Shown piece after piece: positions 11,169-20,348 of a stretch of 64,000 nt of DNA. This stretch comes from VAZQ01 sp963763365 (GTDB lineage: Bacteria; Pseudomonadota; Alphaproteobacteria; Rhizobiales; Xanthobacteraceae): the NCBI GenBank assembly GCA_963763365.1, contig CAVXOE010000014.1, positions 248,001 through 312,000 on the forward strand, written 5' to 3'. Both the position numbers and the translations under genes were made by a program. Within the stretch, counting starts at the first letter, position 1, and every line of letters begins with the position of its first letter. The notes beneath the pieces are model-generated. The model worked only from the letters and a program-made list of their open reading frames with translations. It was not told the DNA's origin and did no database searches.

Positions 11169-12377
11169 CTACTCGGCGGCGACCCGCGCGGGGCTCGCGT
11201 GGGCCGAGATCAGATAGTCGATCGCCGCCTGCACGCCGCCCTTCTTGTACGGGATGCCGGCGAGCGCCAGCGCCATCTCGGTGTTGGCGAGTGCGCCCAG
11301 TAGCGTGCCGTCGTTGATGTCGCCGAGGTGGCCGATGCGGAAGTACTTACCCGAATAGGCGCCGAAGCTCGCACCGTAGGAGATGTTGAAGGTCTCGAGC
11401 GCAAGGCTGCGGAACGCATCCGCGTTGTGCCCCTCCGGCAGCATCACGGCGGTGATGGTCGGCGAGTAATATTTCGGATCGCGGCACATGATCTCGAGAC
11501 CCCAGGCGCGCACCGCGCGGCGGGTCGCCTCGGCGAGGCGGTCGTGCCGGGCAAAGACGTTGTCGAGCCCTTCCTCGTGCAGCATGTCGACGCCGGCGGC
11601 GAGCCCGTGCAGCATCTGCGTTGCCGGCGTATAGGGGAAGAAGCCGATCTTGTTCATGTTGAGCATGTCGTCCCAGGCCCAGAACGACTTCAGCGACTTC
11701 GAGGACTTCGACGCCGCCAGCGCCTTGTCGCTGACCGCGTTGAACGACATGCCGGGCGGCATCATCAGGCCCTTCTGCGCGCCGCCGACGGAAACGTCGA
11801 CGCCCCACTCGTCATGGCGGTAGTCGGTCGAGGCGAGCGACGAGATGGTGTCGACCAGGAACAGCGCCGGGTGGCCGGCGGCATCGATGGCCTTGCGGAT
11901 TTCGGCGATCGGCGAGAGGCAGCCGGTCGAGGTCTCGTTGTGCAGGACGCACACCGCCTTGATCTCGTGCGCCTTGTCCTTGCGCAGGTGCTCCTCGATC
12001 ACCTTCGGGTCGGCGCCGATGCGCCAGTCGGTCTTGATGAATTCGGGCTTGAGGCCGATCTTCTCGGCCATCACCTTCCAGAGCGTGCCGAACTGGCCGG
12101 TCTCCACCATCAGCACGCGGTCGCCTGGCGACAGCGTATTGACGAGGGCGGCTTCCCACGCGCCGGTGCCGGTCGCGGTGTAGATGATGACCGGATTCGC
12201 GGTCTTGAAGATGGTCTTGATGCCTTCGAGGCAGCGCTTGGCAAGCTTGGCAAATTCGGGCCCGCGGTGGTCGATGATCGGCGTGTCCATCGCGCGCAGC
12301 ACGCGGTCGGGCAGCGGCGTCGGCCCCGGAATCTGCAGGAAGTGACGGCCGACGGGGCGCGCGGAGTTCTTCGACAT
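11169..12377 (-). CDS. class V aminotransferase, serine-glyoxylate / alanine-glyoxylate type
   Basis: A PLP-dependent class V aminotransferase of 402 residues. Typical features are PGPTPLPDRVLRAM at the N-terminus, the ATGTGAWEAAL phosphate-site loop, the cofactor Asp in FLVDTISSLAS and the Schiff-base Lys in GGAQKGLMMPPG. The start at the ATG at 12377 has GAGGG upstream; a longer TTG start at 12383 is possible. The family transfers amino groups between serine or alanine and glyoxylate or hydroxypyruvate. It is divergent from the FAD/Fe-S oxidase gene at 12529, with about 150 bases between. A shared role in glyoxylate or 2-hydroxyacid metabolism is plausible but inferred. Confidence 0.85.
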   Translation of the reverse strand: MSKNSARPVGRHFLQIPGPTPLPDRVLRAMDTPIIDHRGPEFAKLAKRCLEGIKTIFKTANPVIIYTATGTGAWEAALVNTLSPGDRVLMVETGQFGTLWKVMAEKIGLKPEFIKTDWRIGADPKVIEEHLRKDKAHEIKAVCVLHNETSTGCLSPIAEIRKAIDAAGHPALFLVDTISSLASTDYRHDEWGVDVSVGGAQKGLMMPPGMSFNAVSDKALAASKSSKSLKSFWAWDDMLNMNKIGFFPYTPATQMLHGLAAGVDMLHEEGLDNVFARHDRLAEATRRAVRAWGLEIMCRDPKYYSPTITAVMLPEGHNADAFRSLALETFNISYGASFGAYSGKYFRIGHLGDINDGTLLGALANTEMALALAGIPYKKGGVQAAIDYLISAHASPARVAAE

Positions 12378-12528
12378 CAGCAATCCCTCAATAGGTGCGG
12401 TCTATCGTAGGCCTTGCTCGGAAATACGTCCCGGACCCGGCCGCAGCTTGCCGCCATGAATGACGAATGCGACATTCAGTCAAGGCTCTTTGCGGGGCGC
12501 GGTATTGTCACGGGGAACGCCTAAACCG

Positions 12529-15468
12529 ATGACGGAAACAGTCCTCCCCGGTCTCGAACGGCGGCTCAGGGCGCAGCTCCTGGGTGACGTGGCGTTCGAC
12601 CCGTTCGCGCGCGGGCGTTACGCCACCGACGCATCGCACTACCAGATCACGCCGCTCGGCGTCGTCGCGCCGCGCTCGGTCAAGGAAGCCGAGCATGCGA
12701 TCGCGCTGGCGCGCGAGGAGGGCGTGGCAGTCACCGCGCGCGGCGGCGGCACCTCGCAGTGCGGGCAGACGATCAATTCGTCGCTCATCGTCGATTGCTC
12801 GAAATATCTCGATCACGTCGTCGAGCTCGACGTCGCGCAGAAGCGCTGCGTGGTCGAGCCCGGCATCGTGCTCGACGAGCTCAATCGCAGGCTCAAGCCG
12901 CACGGCCTTTGGTTCCCGGTCGATATCTCGACCGCCTCGCGCGCGACCATCGGCGGCATGGTCGGCAACAACTCGTGCGGCGCGCGGTCGCTGCGCTACG
13001 GCAATACGCGCGAGAACGTCATCTCGGTCGACGCGCTGCTGGCGGACGGCCGCAGCGCGCATTTCGGCCCGGTCGCGCCCGACCTCTCCGATATTCCCGA
13101 GAACTCGCCGCTCAAGCCGATCGCGCGCGATCTCATGGCGCTCGGCACGCGTGACGCGGAGCTGATCAAGGAGCGCTTTCCGCAGGTGCAGCGCCGGGTC
13201 GGCGGCTACAACATCGACGCTTTTCTGCCGGGCCGTAATGAGCTCAACCTCGCGCACATCCTGGTGGGCTCGGAAGGTACGCTCGGCTTCTCGACCCGCA
13301 TCGAGCTCAAGCTCTCGCCGTTGCTCGGCCGGCGCGCGGTCGGCGCCGTGCACTTCGGCAGCTTCCGCACCGCGATGGATACCGCGCAGCATATCGTCAA
13401 GCTCGGGCCGATCGCCGTCGAGCTGGTCGACCGCACCATGCTGGGGCTGGCGCGCGAGATCGCGATGTTCCAGCCGACCATCGACGCGGTCGTGCACGGC
13501 GACCCCGAAGCGATTTTGTTCGTCGAGTTCGCCGAGGATGACTGGAACGAGAGCTTCCGCCGGCTGTTGCGCCTGACCGAACTGATCGGCGACCTGGGGA
13601 TTGCCTGGGACAAGACCGGCGCGAAGCAGGGCGGCGTGATCGAGGTGCTCGATCCCAAGCTGCAGGCCGCAATCACCGAGATGCGCACCGCCGGCCTCAA
13701 CATCATGATGTCGATGAAGGAGGAGGGAAAGCCGGTCTCGTTCGTCGAGGACTGCGCGGTGCCGCTCGATCACCTCGCCGATTACACGGACAAGCTCACT
13801 GCGATCTTCGAAAAGAACGGTACGCGCGGCACCTGGTACGCGCACGCCTCGGTCGGCTGTCTGCACGTGCGGCCCGTACTCAATCTCCGCCTGGAGAAGG
13901 ATGTGAAGGCGATGCGGGCGATCGCCGAGGAGGCGTTCGACCTGGTACGCGCCTACAAGGGCTCGCATTCCGGCGAGCACGGCGACGGCATCGTGCGCTC
14001 GGAATTTCACGAGAAGATGTTCGGCCCGGAGTTGGTACGCGCGTTCGAGGAGGTCAAAGATAGTTTCGACCCGAAAGGGCTGTTCAATCCCGGCAAGATC
14101 GTGCGCGCGCCGAAGTTCGACGACCGCAGCCTGCTGCGCTACCGCCCGGACTACCATGTCGACGACGTGGCTACCCAACTCGACTGGTCGGCCTATGCGG
14201 GCGCGGGCGGCGGATTCCAGGGCGCGATCGAGATGTGCAACAACAACGGCGCCTGCCGCGCGCTGCAGGGCGGTGTGATGTGCCCGAGCTATCGCGTCAC
14301 TCGCGACGAACGCGACGTCACGCGCGGGCGGGCGAACACGCTGCGGCTCGCCATCAGCGGACAGCTCGGGCCGGGTGCGTTCACCTCCGACGAGATGGCG
14401 GAGACGATGAAGCTCTGCGTCTCCTGCAAGGCCTGCCGGCGCGAATGCCCGACCGGCGTCGACATGGCGCGCATGAAGATCGAGGTGAATGCCGCGCGCG
14501 TCGCCAAGCACGGCCTTACGCTGCATGAGCGGATGGTCGGCTACCTGCCGCACTACGCGCCGATCGCGTCGCGGTTCTATTGGCTGGTCAACCGGCGCAA
14601 CGATAGCGCGCGGTTGATGCAGTGGTCGGAGGAAATCGCGGGCTTCAGCGCGCGGCGCAAGCTGCCGCAGTGGTCGTCCGATCCCTATTGGGAGAGCGCG
14701 CGAACGGTCGGTGCCATGGGCGCGCCGGAGGTTGTGCTGTTTGCCGATACCTTCAGCCGCTATTTCGAGCCGGAGAACATGGCGGACGCGCTTGCCGTGC
14801 TCACCGCCGCCGGCCGCGCGGTGCATTTGCCGATGCCGCCGGCCAAAGAGAAACGCCCGCTGTGCTGTGGGCGCACGTTTTTGTCGGTCGGGTTGGTGAA
14901 GCAGGCGCGACAGGAGGCCGAACGCTGCGTCGCCGCGCTGGCGCCGTTCGCAGAGCGCGGCACTCCGATCGTTGGACTTGAACCGAGCTGCATCCTCAGC
15001 TTCCGCGACGAGATCCCGGCGCTGGTCAAGACCGAAGCGGCGCGCAACATCGCGGCTCACGCGCTGCTGTTCGAGGAATACGTCGCGCGCGAGGCCGCGG
15101 CCGGCCGGTTTGCGCTGCCGCTCAAGCCGATCGCCAAACAGGCGCTGCTGCACGGCCATTGTCATCAGAAGTCGTTCGCCGCCATGGGGGCGGTCGAGGC
15201 GACGCTCAAGCTCGTGCCCAATCTCGCCGTCGAGACCGTCGAGACGAGCTGCTGCGGGATGGCGGGCGCCTTCGGCTATGGGGCCGATACCTACGACACA
15301 TCGATGGCGATGGCCGAGCTGTCGCTGCTTCCCGCGATCCGCAAGGCCGACAATGAGGCGATCGTGGTCGCCGACGGCACCTCCTGCCGCCATCAGATCA
15401 AGGACGGCACCGGCCGGGAGCCGCTGCATGTTGCGCGCGTGCTGGCGATGAGCCTCGCCGCCGGGTAA
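12529..15468 (+). CDS. FAD-linked oxidase / Fe-S fusion protein (D-2-hydroxyacid dehydrogenase type)
   Basis: A 979-residue fusion of the GlcD-like flavoprotein and GlcF-like iron-sulfur subunits. The FAD-binding part has ARGGGTSQCGQ at about residues 69-79 and GNNSCGARSLRYGNT at about 145-159. The iron-sulfur part has CNNNGACR ... GVMCPSYR at about 569-590 and CVSCKACRRECPTG at about 629-642. Two CCG domains follow (PLCCGRTFLSVG at about 781, ETSCCGMAGAFGYG at about 905). Such proteins oxidise D-lactate, glycolate or other D-2-hydroxyacids and pass electrons to the respiratory chain. The frame is open to 12460, but I prefer the ATG at 12529 because homologous sequence begins there. Its substrate is not determinable from sequence. 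Confidence 0.87.
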   Translation: MTETVLPGLERRLRAQLLGDVAFDPFARGRYATDASHYQITPLGVVAPRSVKEAEHAIALAREEGVAVTARGGGTSQCGQTINSSLIVDCSKYLDHVVELDVAQKRCVVEPGIVLDELNRRLKPHGLWFPVDISTASRATIGGMVGNNSCGARSLRYGNTRENVISVDALLADGRSAHFGPVAPDLSDIPENSPLKPIARDLMALGTRDAELIKERFPQVQRRVGGYNIDAFLPGRNELNLAHILVGSEGTLGFSTRIELKLSPLLGRRAVGAVHFGSFRTAMDTAQHIVKLGPIAVELVDRTMLGLAREIAMFQPTIDAVVHGDPEAILFVEFAEDDWNESFRRLLRLTELIGDLGIAWDKTGAKQGGVIEVLDPKLQAAITEMRTAGLNIMMSMKEEGKPVSFVEDCAVPLDHLADYTDKLTAIFEKNGTRGTWYAHASVGCLHVRPVLNLRLEKDVKAMRAIAEEAFDLVRAYKGSHSGEHGDGIVRSEFHEKMFGPELVRAFEEVKDSFDPKGLFNPGKIVRAPKFDDRSLLRYRPDYHVDDVATQLDWSAYAGAGGGFQGAIEMCNNNGACRALQGGVMCPSYRVTRDERDVTRGRANTLRLAISGQLGPGAFTSDEMAETMKLCVSCKACRRECPTGVDMARMKIEVNAARVAKHGLTLHERMVGYLPHYAPIASRFYWLVNRRNDSARLMQWSEEIAGFSARRKLPQWSSDPYWESARTVGAMGAPEVVLFADTFSRYFEPENMADALAVLTAAGRAVHLPMPPAKEKRPLCCGRTFLSVGLVKQARQEAERCVAALAPFAERGTPIVGLEPSCILSFRDEIPALVKTEAARNIAAHALLFEEYVAREAAAGRFALPLKPIAKQALLHGHCHQKSFAAMGAVEATLKLVPNLAVETVETSCCGMAGAFGYGADTYDTSMAMAELSLLPAIRKADNEAIVVADGTSCRHQIKDGTGREPLHVARVLAMSLAAG

Positions 15469-15506
15469 TCTGCGAGAGGTCAGGCCGTGCCTGCTGAGTG
15501 ACGTCC

Positions 15507-16544
15507 ATGCCGGTTAAACTGCTTCCCACTTCGCTTGTGGGTTCTTATCCGCAGCCCGAATGGCTGATCGACCGCAAGAAGCTTGCCGGCCGGTTTCCGC
15601 CGCGCGTGCGTGCGCAAGACCTTTGGCGGGTCGCGCCCGAATGGCTCGAACAGGCGCAGGACGACGCGACGCTGCTGGCGATTCGCGACCAGGAGCGCGC
15701 CGGGCTCGATATCATCACCGACGGTGAGATGCGCCGAGAGAGCTATTCGAATCGTTTCGCCACCGCGCTCGACGGCGTCGACGTCGACAACCCCGGCACC
15801 GCGCTCGACCGCTCCGGCCATCCCAACCCGGTGCCACGCGTCGTCGGCAAGGTCTCACGCCGGCATCCGGTCGAGGTGCGCGATGTGAAATTCCTGCGCG
15901 CCAACACCGACCGCATGATCAAGATGACGGTGCCCGGCCCCTTCACCATGTCGCAGCAGGCGCAGAACGATTTTTATCAAGACGAAGCCGAGATGGCGCT
16001 CGACTATGCGGCGGCCGTCAATGCCGAGATCAAGGATCTGTTCGAGGCCGGCGCCGACATCGTGCAGATCGACGAGCCCTACATGCAGGCGCGGCCCGAC
16101 AAGGCGCGCCGGTATGGTCTTGACGCGCTCGACGCCGCGCTGAGCGGAGTTAACGGCCGCACCGCCGTGCATATCTGCTTCGGCTACGCGGCAATCATCC
16201 ACGAGCGGCCGTCGGGCTATTCGTTCCTGCCCGAGCTGGCCGGTTCGTCGGTCCGTCAAATCTCAGTCGAAACCGCGCAGTCGAATCTCGACTGCTCGGT
16301 GCTCGAGAAGTTGCCGATGAAGACCATCATCCTCGGCGTGCTCGATCTCTCCGACATGGCGATCGAGACGCCCGAGACGGTGGCGGCGCGCATCCGCCGC
16401 GCGCTCGATTACGTGCCGCTCGAGCGGATGGTGGTGGCGCCGGATTGCGGATTGAAATATCTGCCGCGTGAGGTCGCGTTCCGCAAGATGGAGGCGATGG
16501 TCGCCGGCACGCAGATCGTGCGCGAGGAATTGGGCGCCGTGTAA
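15507..16544 (+). CDS. MetE-like (cobalamin-independent methionine synthase family) protein
   Basis: A 345-residue barrel of the MetE C-terminal-domain family. It opens LLPTSLVGSYPQPEWL and contains IITDGEMRRESY and QIDEPYMQ. Zinc-ligand-like residues are His222 and Cys224 in HICFG and Cys314 in APDCGLKYL, so a thiol-activating metal site is probably intact. Stand-alone members lack the N-terminal folate domain of MetE and use other methyl or alkyl donors or acceptors. A GTG at 15498 is an alternative start. It lies 38 bases after the FAD/Fe-S oxidase, probably in one transcript. A paralogue lies at the left edge, which suggests both belong to catabolic modules of unknown substrate. Confidence 0.82.
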   Translation: MPVKLLPTSLVGSYPQPEWLIDRKKLAGRFPPRVRAQDLWRVAPEWLEQAQDDATLLAIRDQERAGLDIITDGEMRRESYSNRFATALDGVDVDNPGTALDRSGHPNPVPRVVGKVSRRHPVEVRDVKFLRANTDRMIKMTVPGPFTMSQQAQNDFYQDEAEMALDYAAAVNAEIKDLFEAGADIVQIDEPYMQARPDKARRYGLDALDAALSGVNGRTAVHICFGYAAIIHERPSGYSFLPELAGSSVRQISVETAQSNLDCSVLEKLPMKTIILGVLDLSDMAIETPETVAARIRRALDYVPLERMVVAPDCGLKYLPREVAFRKMEAMVAGTQIVREELGAV

Positions 16545-16553
16545 TCGGCCACC

Positions 16554-16635
16554 GTCATGCCCGGCCTTGTGCCGGGCATCCACGTCTTTGCGGAAAAGAA
16601 AGACGTGGATGGCCGGGACAAGCCCGGCCATGACG
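16554..16635. repeat. palindromic intergenic repeat
   Basis: A long imperfect inverted repeat whose ends read GTCATGCCCGGCC and GGCCATGAC, with inner arms CCACGTCTTTGCGG and AAAGACGTGG. This form is common between genes in Bradyrhizobium-like genomes. It sits between convergent genes and could also act as a bidirectional terminator. Confidence 0.75.
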
Positions 16636-16651
16636 AAGATCAATCAACCAT

Positions 16652-17248
16652 TCAGATCAGGTGCGTCAAAATAGCGGCGCCGGCGAGCGCCACGAGGCCG
16701 CCGCTGACCTGATAGCCGATGCGGCCATAGGCGTCGCTGAATCGTCCGATCAGCATGCCGAGCGCAATGCCGCTGGCGTGCAGCAGCGCGGTCGCCAGCA
16801 CGAAACCCGCCGCATAGGCGGCACCGGAGGCGTCGATCGGCATCTCGGTGCCGTGGGCGTGACCGTGGAAGATCGCGAATGCGCCGACCAGTCCCATGGC
16901 GACCGCGACCGGTGCCTTCACGCCGGCCGCCACGATGATACCGAGCACGAGGATCGACGCCGCGATGCCGAGTTCCACGAACGGCACGGAGATGTCTGCC
17001 ATCCCGAGCGCACCGCCCGCCGTCATTGCCAGCACGAAGCTCGCCGGCACGAGCCAGAGCGCGCGCCCGCCAAGCTGCCAGGCGAACAGGCCGACCGTGA
17101 CCATCGCCAGAATATGGTCGAGGCCGCCGAGTGGATGCGCAAAGCCATGCACGAAGCCGTGTCCGTCGCCGACGCCGGTGTGCGCGAAGGCCGCGGTCGG
17201 AACGAGCGAAAGAGCGGCGATGATCGCGCGGACAAAGCTGGAGCGCAT
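16652..17248 (-). CDS. HupE/UreJ family membrane protein
   Basis: A 198-residue membrane protein with a cleavable-looking signal segment (MRSSFVRAIIAALSLVPTAAFA) followed directly by the His-rich HTGVGDGHGFVHGFAHPLGGLDHILAM motif that defines HupE/UreJ. About six further hydrophobic segments and a conserved FAIFHGHAHGTE follow. HupE/UreJ proteins import nickel or cobalt for hydrogenase or urease. No hydrogenase or urease genes lie in the window, so the metal and client enzyme are unknown. The ATG at 17248 puts the signal peptide at the N-terminus; the longer frame to 17425 adds unrelated sequence. Confidence 0.85.
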   Translation of the reverse strand: MRSSFVRAIIAALSLVPTAAFAHTGVGDGHGFVHGFAHPLGGLDHILAMVTVGLFAWQLGGRALWLVPASFVLAMTAGGALGMADISVPFVELGIAASILVLGIIVAAGVKAPVAVAMGLVGAFAIFHGHAHGTEMPIDASGAAYAAGFVLATALLHASGIALGMLIGRFSDAYGRIGYQVSGGLVALAGAAILTHLI

Positions 17249-17349
17249 GGCGGAGTCCTGTGGTCGGCGAGTAAGAGGATCAATAGCAAATTGCATACCA
17301 AAGGATGCTAGTGCCCACAAGGGCGGGAGATTTGCGGGTATCGCCAACG

Positions 17350-17380
17350 CCGTTGACTTGGACGGGCACGGCGCATCATC
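17350..17380 (+). promoter_or_regulatory. duplicated promoter-like module upstream of the VOC gene
   Basis: CCGTTGACTTGGACG (17350-17364) followed by GCGCATCATC (17371-17380) is nearly identical to 17914-17943, upstream of rnhB. TTGACT would serve as a -35 element. The two downstream starts are 46 and 23 bases after the 15-mer. Confidence 0.4.
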
Positions 17381-17409
17381 GTCCAAAGACGTTCGGCGAG
17401 TCGCGCGCA

Positions 17410-17859
17410 ATGGACAAGAATTCACCCGTCGCCCGTTTCACGGTGGTCACGCTCGGTGTTGCCGATGTCGGCGCGAGCTCGCGCTTTTATGAAGCCCTCG
17501 GCTTCGTCCGTAAGATGCGTGCCACCGGCGACGCTGTCGCCTTCCTGCATACCGGCGGTTCCGTGCTTGCTCTTTATCCCTGGGACAAGCTTGCGGAAGA
17601 TGCACAGGTGCCGGACCAGCCGCGTCCGCAGGCCTTTCGCGGCGTGACGCTCGCATGGAATTGCTCATCGCGTTCCGAGGTGGACGACGCCATGGCGCAC
17701 GCACTTGCGGTTGGAGGACGACCGGTGAAGGCACCGCATCCAACCAGCTACGGCGGTTATTCGGGCTATTTCGCCGATCCCGATGGCCACCTGTGGGAGA
17801 TCGTGGTGGCGCCCGGTCTTTTGGTTTCAGACGACGGCCTGCTCGCCGTTCCCGACTGA
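17410..17859 (+). CDS. VOC (glyoxalase/bleomycin-resistance-like) family protein
   Basis: A 149-residue single-domain VOC protein. VARFTVVTLGVADVGASSRFYEALGF is the usual first beta-alpha module, and GGYSGYFADPDGHLWEIVVAP the usual last one. Members bind a divalent metal or act as antibiotic-binding or isomerising proteins; no specific activity can be named. I start at the ATG at 17410, where homology begins; the upstream extension in frame contains the promoter-like repeat. Confidence 0.78.
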   Translation: MDKNSPVARFTVVTLGVADVGASSRFYEALGFVRKMRATGDAVAFLHTGGSVLALYPWDKLAEDAQVPDQPRPQAFRGVTLAWNCSSRSEVDDAMAHALAVGGRPVKAPHPTSYGGYSGYFADPDGHLWEIVVAPGLLVSDDGLLAVPD

Positions 17860-17913
17860 ATGTTGATCCGAAGCGCAAGGGCTATCACCAATATTCACTG
17901 GGCATAGCGCCTA

Positions 17914-17944
17914 CCGTTGACTTGGACGCTGTGGCGCGCACCAT
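17914..17944 (+). promoter_or_regulatory. duplicated promoter-like module upstream of rnhB
   Basis: CCGTTGACTTGGACG (17914-17928) followed by GCGCACCATC is a second copy of the module at 17350-17380. It ends only a few bases before the rnhB start, so a transcript from it would have a very short leader or none. Confidence 0.4.
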
Positions 17945-17950
17945 CACGAC

Positions 17951-18667
17951 ATGAGTCGCTCAGCTACCGTCCGGATCGTCCGCCTTCCGCTTGACGAGGA
18001 ACCCATCCGCCCGACCTTCCGCCGCGAGCGGCGGGCGCTGAATCGCGGCGTCTGGCCGGTGGCGGGCTGCGACGAGGCGGGCAGGGGACCGTTGGCAGGT
18101 CCGGTCGTCGCCGCTGCCGTGATCCTCGATCCGAAGCGCGTGCCGCGCGGTCTCGACGATTCCAAGAAACTCGACCCGGAGACCCGCGAGAAGCTCTACG
18201 CCAAGATCTGCGCCAGTGCCGAAGTGGCGGTCGCGGTGGCGCCGCCCGCGCGGATCGACCGCGACAACATCCTGCGCGCCTCGCTGTGGGCGCTGGCACG
18301 CGCCGTGGCGGCGTTGCCGGTCCAGCCGAAGCTCGTGTTCGTTGACGGACGCGACCGGATCGAGACCTGCTGCGACTGCGAGGCGGTGATCAGCGGCGAC
18401 GCCATCATCGCGTCGATCGCCGCGGCGTCGATTGTCGCCAAGGTCACCCGTGACCGGCTGATGGTACGATTGGGCCTGCTCCATCCGGGCTACGGTTTCG
18501 AGCGCCACAAGGGCTACAGCGTGCCGGAGCACGTCGACGCGCTTGCCCGCCTTGGTCCGACCGTCCACCACCGCCGCTCCTTCGCGCCGGTGGCCGCCGC
18601 ATATGGCGTTCTGGCGGAATCGGTCATTCTCGCGGAAGAGATTGCGCGGGACGTGTTGCCTCTCTGA
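17951..18667 (+). CDS. rnhB: ribonuclease HII
   Basis: RNase HII removes RNA from RNA-DNA hybrids and single ribonucleotides from DNA. The 238-residue protein has all motifs: VAGCDEAGRGPLAGPV (catalytic Asp41, Glu42), DDSKKLDPETRE, FVDGRDRIE, GDAIIASIAAASIVAKVTRDRLM and HPGYGFERHKGYSVPEH. It has an N-terminal extension of about 35 residues, common in alphaproteobacteria. The ATG at 17951 is the first in frame after the upstream promoter-like repeat. Confidence 0.95.
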   Translation: MSRSATVRIVRLPLDEEPIRPTFRRERRALNRGVWPVAGCDEAGRGPLAGPVVAAAVILDPKRVPRGLDDSKKLDPETREKLYAKICASAEVAVAVAPPARIDRDNILRASLWALARAVAALPVQPKLVFVDGRDRIETCCDCEAVISGDAIIASIAAASIVAKVTRDRLMVRLGLLHPGYGFERHKGYSVPEHVDALARLGPTVHHRRSFAPVAAAYGVLAESVILAEEIARDVLPL

Positions 18668-18718
18668 GGCCAGGGCCTTATCTCTGCCGGTCTGCGGGAG
18701 CCCGGCGGCGGCGGTCCA

Positions 18719-20347
18719 ATGCTTTATGTATCTATCCTGGTCGAACTCGTCCGTTCGCGTCCGGCGCTGGCGGTGTGGATCGCCGCGCTGTTTCAGGCGG
18801 CACTCTGGTTCCTGGTTCCGACGCTGTTCTATTCGGGTCCGCCGGGCGACCTGCCCGGCGTGCTCGCGGTCGGCCATGAGTTCCAGCTTGGCACCTATCT
18901 CGGCCCTCCGCTGGCGTTCTGGCTTGCCGAACTGGCGTACGATATCGTGGGCGGGCGGCTGATCGGGGTCTACTTCCTCTCGCAGATCTGCGTCGTCGCC
19001 ACTTATTGGGCGGTGTTCGAACTGGGCCGCGCCATCGTCGGCGCGCAGCACGCCGCGCTTGCGGTTCTGCTGATGGTGGGCGTCACGGCGTTTACGGTAC
19101 CGACGCCGGACTTCGGCCCCGTTATTCTGACAATGCCGCTCTGGGCCGTGATCCTGCTGCACTACTGGCGCGCGGTGGGTGAGCACCGGCGGGGATATTG
19201 GCTGGTGCTGGCGCTCGAAGTCGGCCTGCTGCTGCTCACGACCTACGTCGGGTTGATCCTGGTCGGACTGCTGGTGCTGTTCACGGTGACGAACCCGCAG
19301 GCGCGGCGCTCGCTGCGTTCGACCGACCCGTGGATCGCCGCCGTGGTCGCGGTGATCGTGATGCTGCCGCATCTCGTTTGGCTCGCGGATTCGGGAAGCG
19401 GTGTGATGTCGGTGCTGGCGCGCCTGCGCTCGCCGGAAGCAGTGTCGGAGAATTTCACGGCGTGGGTTCGACAGGTCGCACTGGTCTTGACGGCGCATGC
19501 GGGGCTCGTGGTCATGGTCGCGCTGGTTGCGGGATGGCTGTGGCCCAGCCAGGAGCCTGCGCCGGTGATCGTGCGCACGCCGGTCGATCCTTTTGCCCGC
19601 CAGTACGTCTATTTCTTCGCGATCCTGCCGGCCTTCGCCGGCACGCTTGCGGCCGTGCTGACCGGCGTGGCAGGGCCGGTCGGTGGCGTGGCGCCGCTCG
19701 TCGTGCTGTCCGGCCTCGCGGTGGTAGTGGTGGCCGGCGATTCCATTCAGCTTAGCCGTCAGCACATCGTCATCGCCGCCTGGTTCGGCTTTCTGTTCAT
19801 TCCGCCGATCATGACGGTCGCGGCGCTCTATGCGGCGCCCTGGTTCAACATCGACCTGAAGGTGACGCAGCCGGCGCGCGCCATCGCGCGCTTCTTTGCC
19901 GAGAGTTTCGAACGCCGGATCGGAGCGCCGCTGCAGATCGTCGCCGGCGAACCGCGCACCGCAGCGCTCGTTGCGATGGGCGCACCGAGCCGGCCGAGCC
20001 TTTACCTCAACGCAGCGCCGCAGCGCTCGCCCTGGGTGACGCCCGACGCCATCAGGGCCAAAGGTGCGATCGTGGTCTGGCCGACCACCGACGTGACCGG
20101 GACGCCCCCAGATTACATCAAGCAGAGCTTCCCCGATCTCGTTCCGGAAGTGCCACCGCGCGCCTTCCCTCGCGTGCCGCAGGGGCGGCTGCCGCTCATG
20201 CGCATCGGCTGGGGGGTGATCCGTCCGCAGGCGCAGCAGCCGGCGCCCACTCCTCCGCCAGCGGCCGCACCGGCCGCGCCCGAGCCTGCGCCCGTGACGC
20301 CCGAGCCCGCGCCGCCCGCCCCTGCGCCGAATCCTGATCGCACCTAG
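18719..20347 (+). CDS. GT39/ArnT-like membrane glycosyltransferase
   Basis: A 542-residue polytopic protein with about ten hydrophobic segments in the first 370 residues, an early GTYLGPPLAFWLAE and PDFGPVILTMPLWA, and a soluble C-terminal region ending in a Pro-Ala-rich tail (about residues 500-540). The layout matches the family 39 glycosyltransferase/PMT_2 group, which transfers sugars from polyprenyl-phosphate donors on the periplasmic side. The donor and acceptor are unknown. It follows rnhB by 51 bases and ends convergently, only a base or two from the cydB stop. The Pro-rich tail resembles a flexible periplasmic linker. Confidence 0.72.
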   Translation: MLYVSILVELVRSRPALAVWIAALFQAALWFLVPTLFYSGPPGDLPGVLAVGHEFQLGTYLGPPLAFWLAELAYDIVGGRLIGVYFLSQICVVATYWAVFELGRAIVGAQHAALAVLLMVGVTAFTVPTPDFGPVILTMPLWAVILLHYWRAVGEHRRGYWLVLALEVGLLLLTTYVGLILVGLLVLFTVTNPQARRSLRSTDPWIAAVVAVIVMLPHLVWLADSGSGVMSVLARLRSPEAVSENFTAWVRQVALVLTAHAGLVVMVALVAGWLWPSQEPAPVIVRTPVDPFARQYVYFFAILPAFAGTLAAVLTGVAGPVGGVAPLVVLSGLAVVVVAGDSIQLSRQHIVIAAWFGFLFIPPIMTVAALYAAPWFNIDLKVTQPARAIARFFAESFERRIGAPLQIVAGEPRTAALVAMGAPSRPSLYLNAAPQRSPWVTPDAIRAKGAIVVWPTTDVTGTPPDYIKQSFPDLVPEVPPRAFPRVPQGRLPLMRIGWGVIRPQAQQPAPTPPPAAAPAAPEPAPVTPEPAPPAPAPNPDRT

Positions 20348-20348
20348 A

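Noticed and set aside
16652..17425. Longer N-terminus for the HupE protein
   Set aside because: The extension precedes a complete signal peptide at 17248 and overlaps the promoter-like module of the divergent VOC gene.
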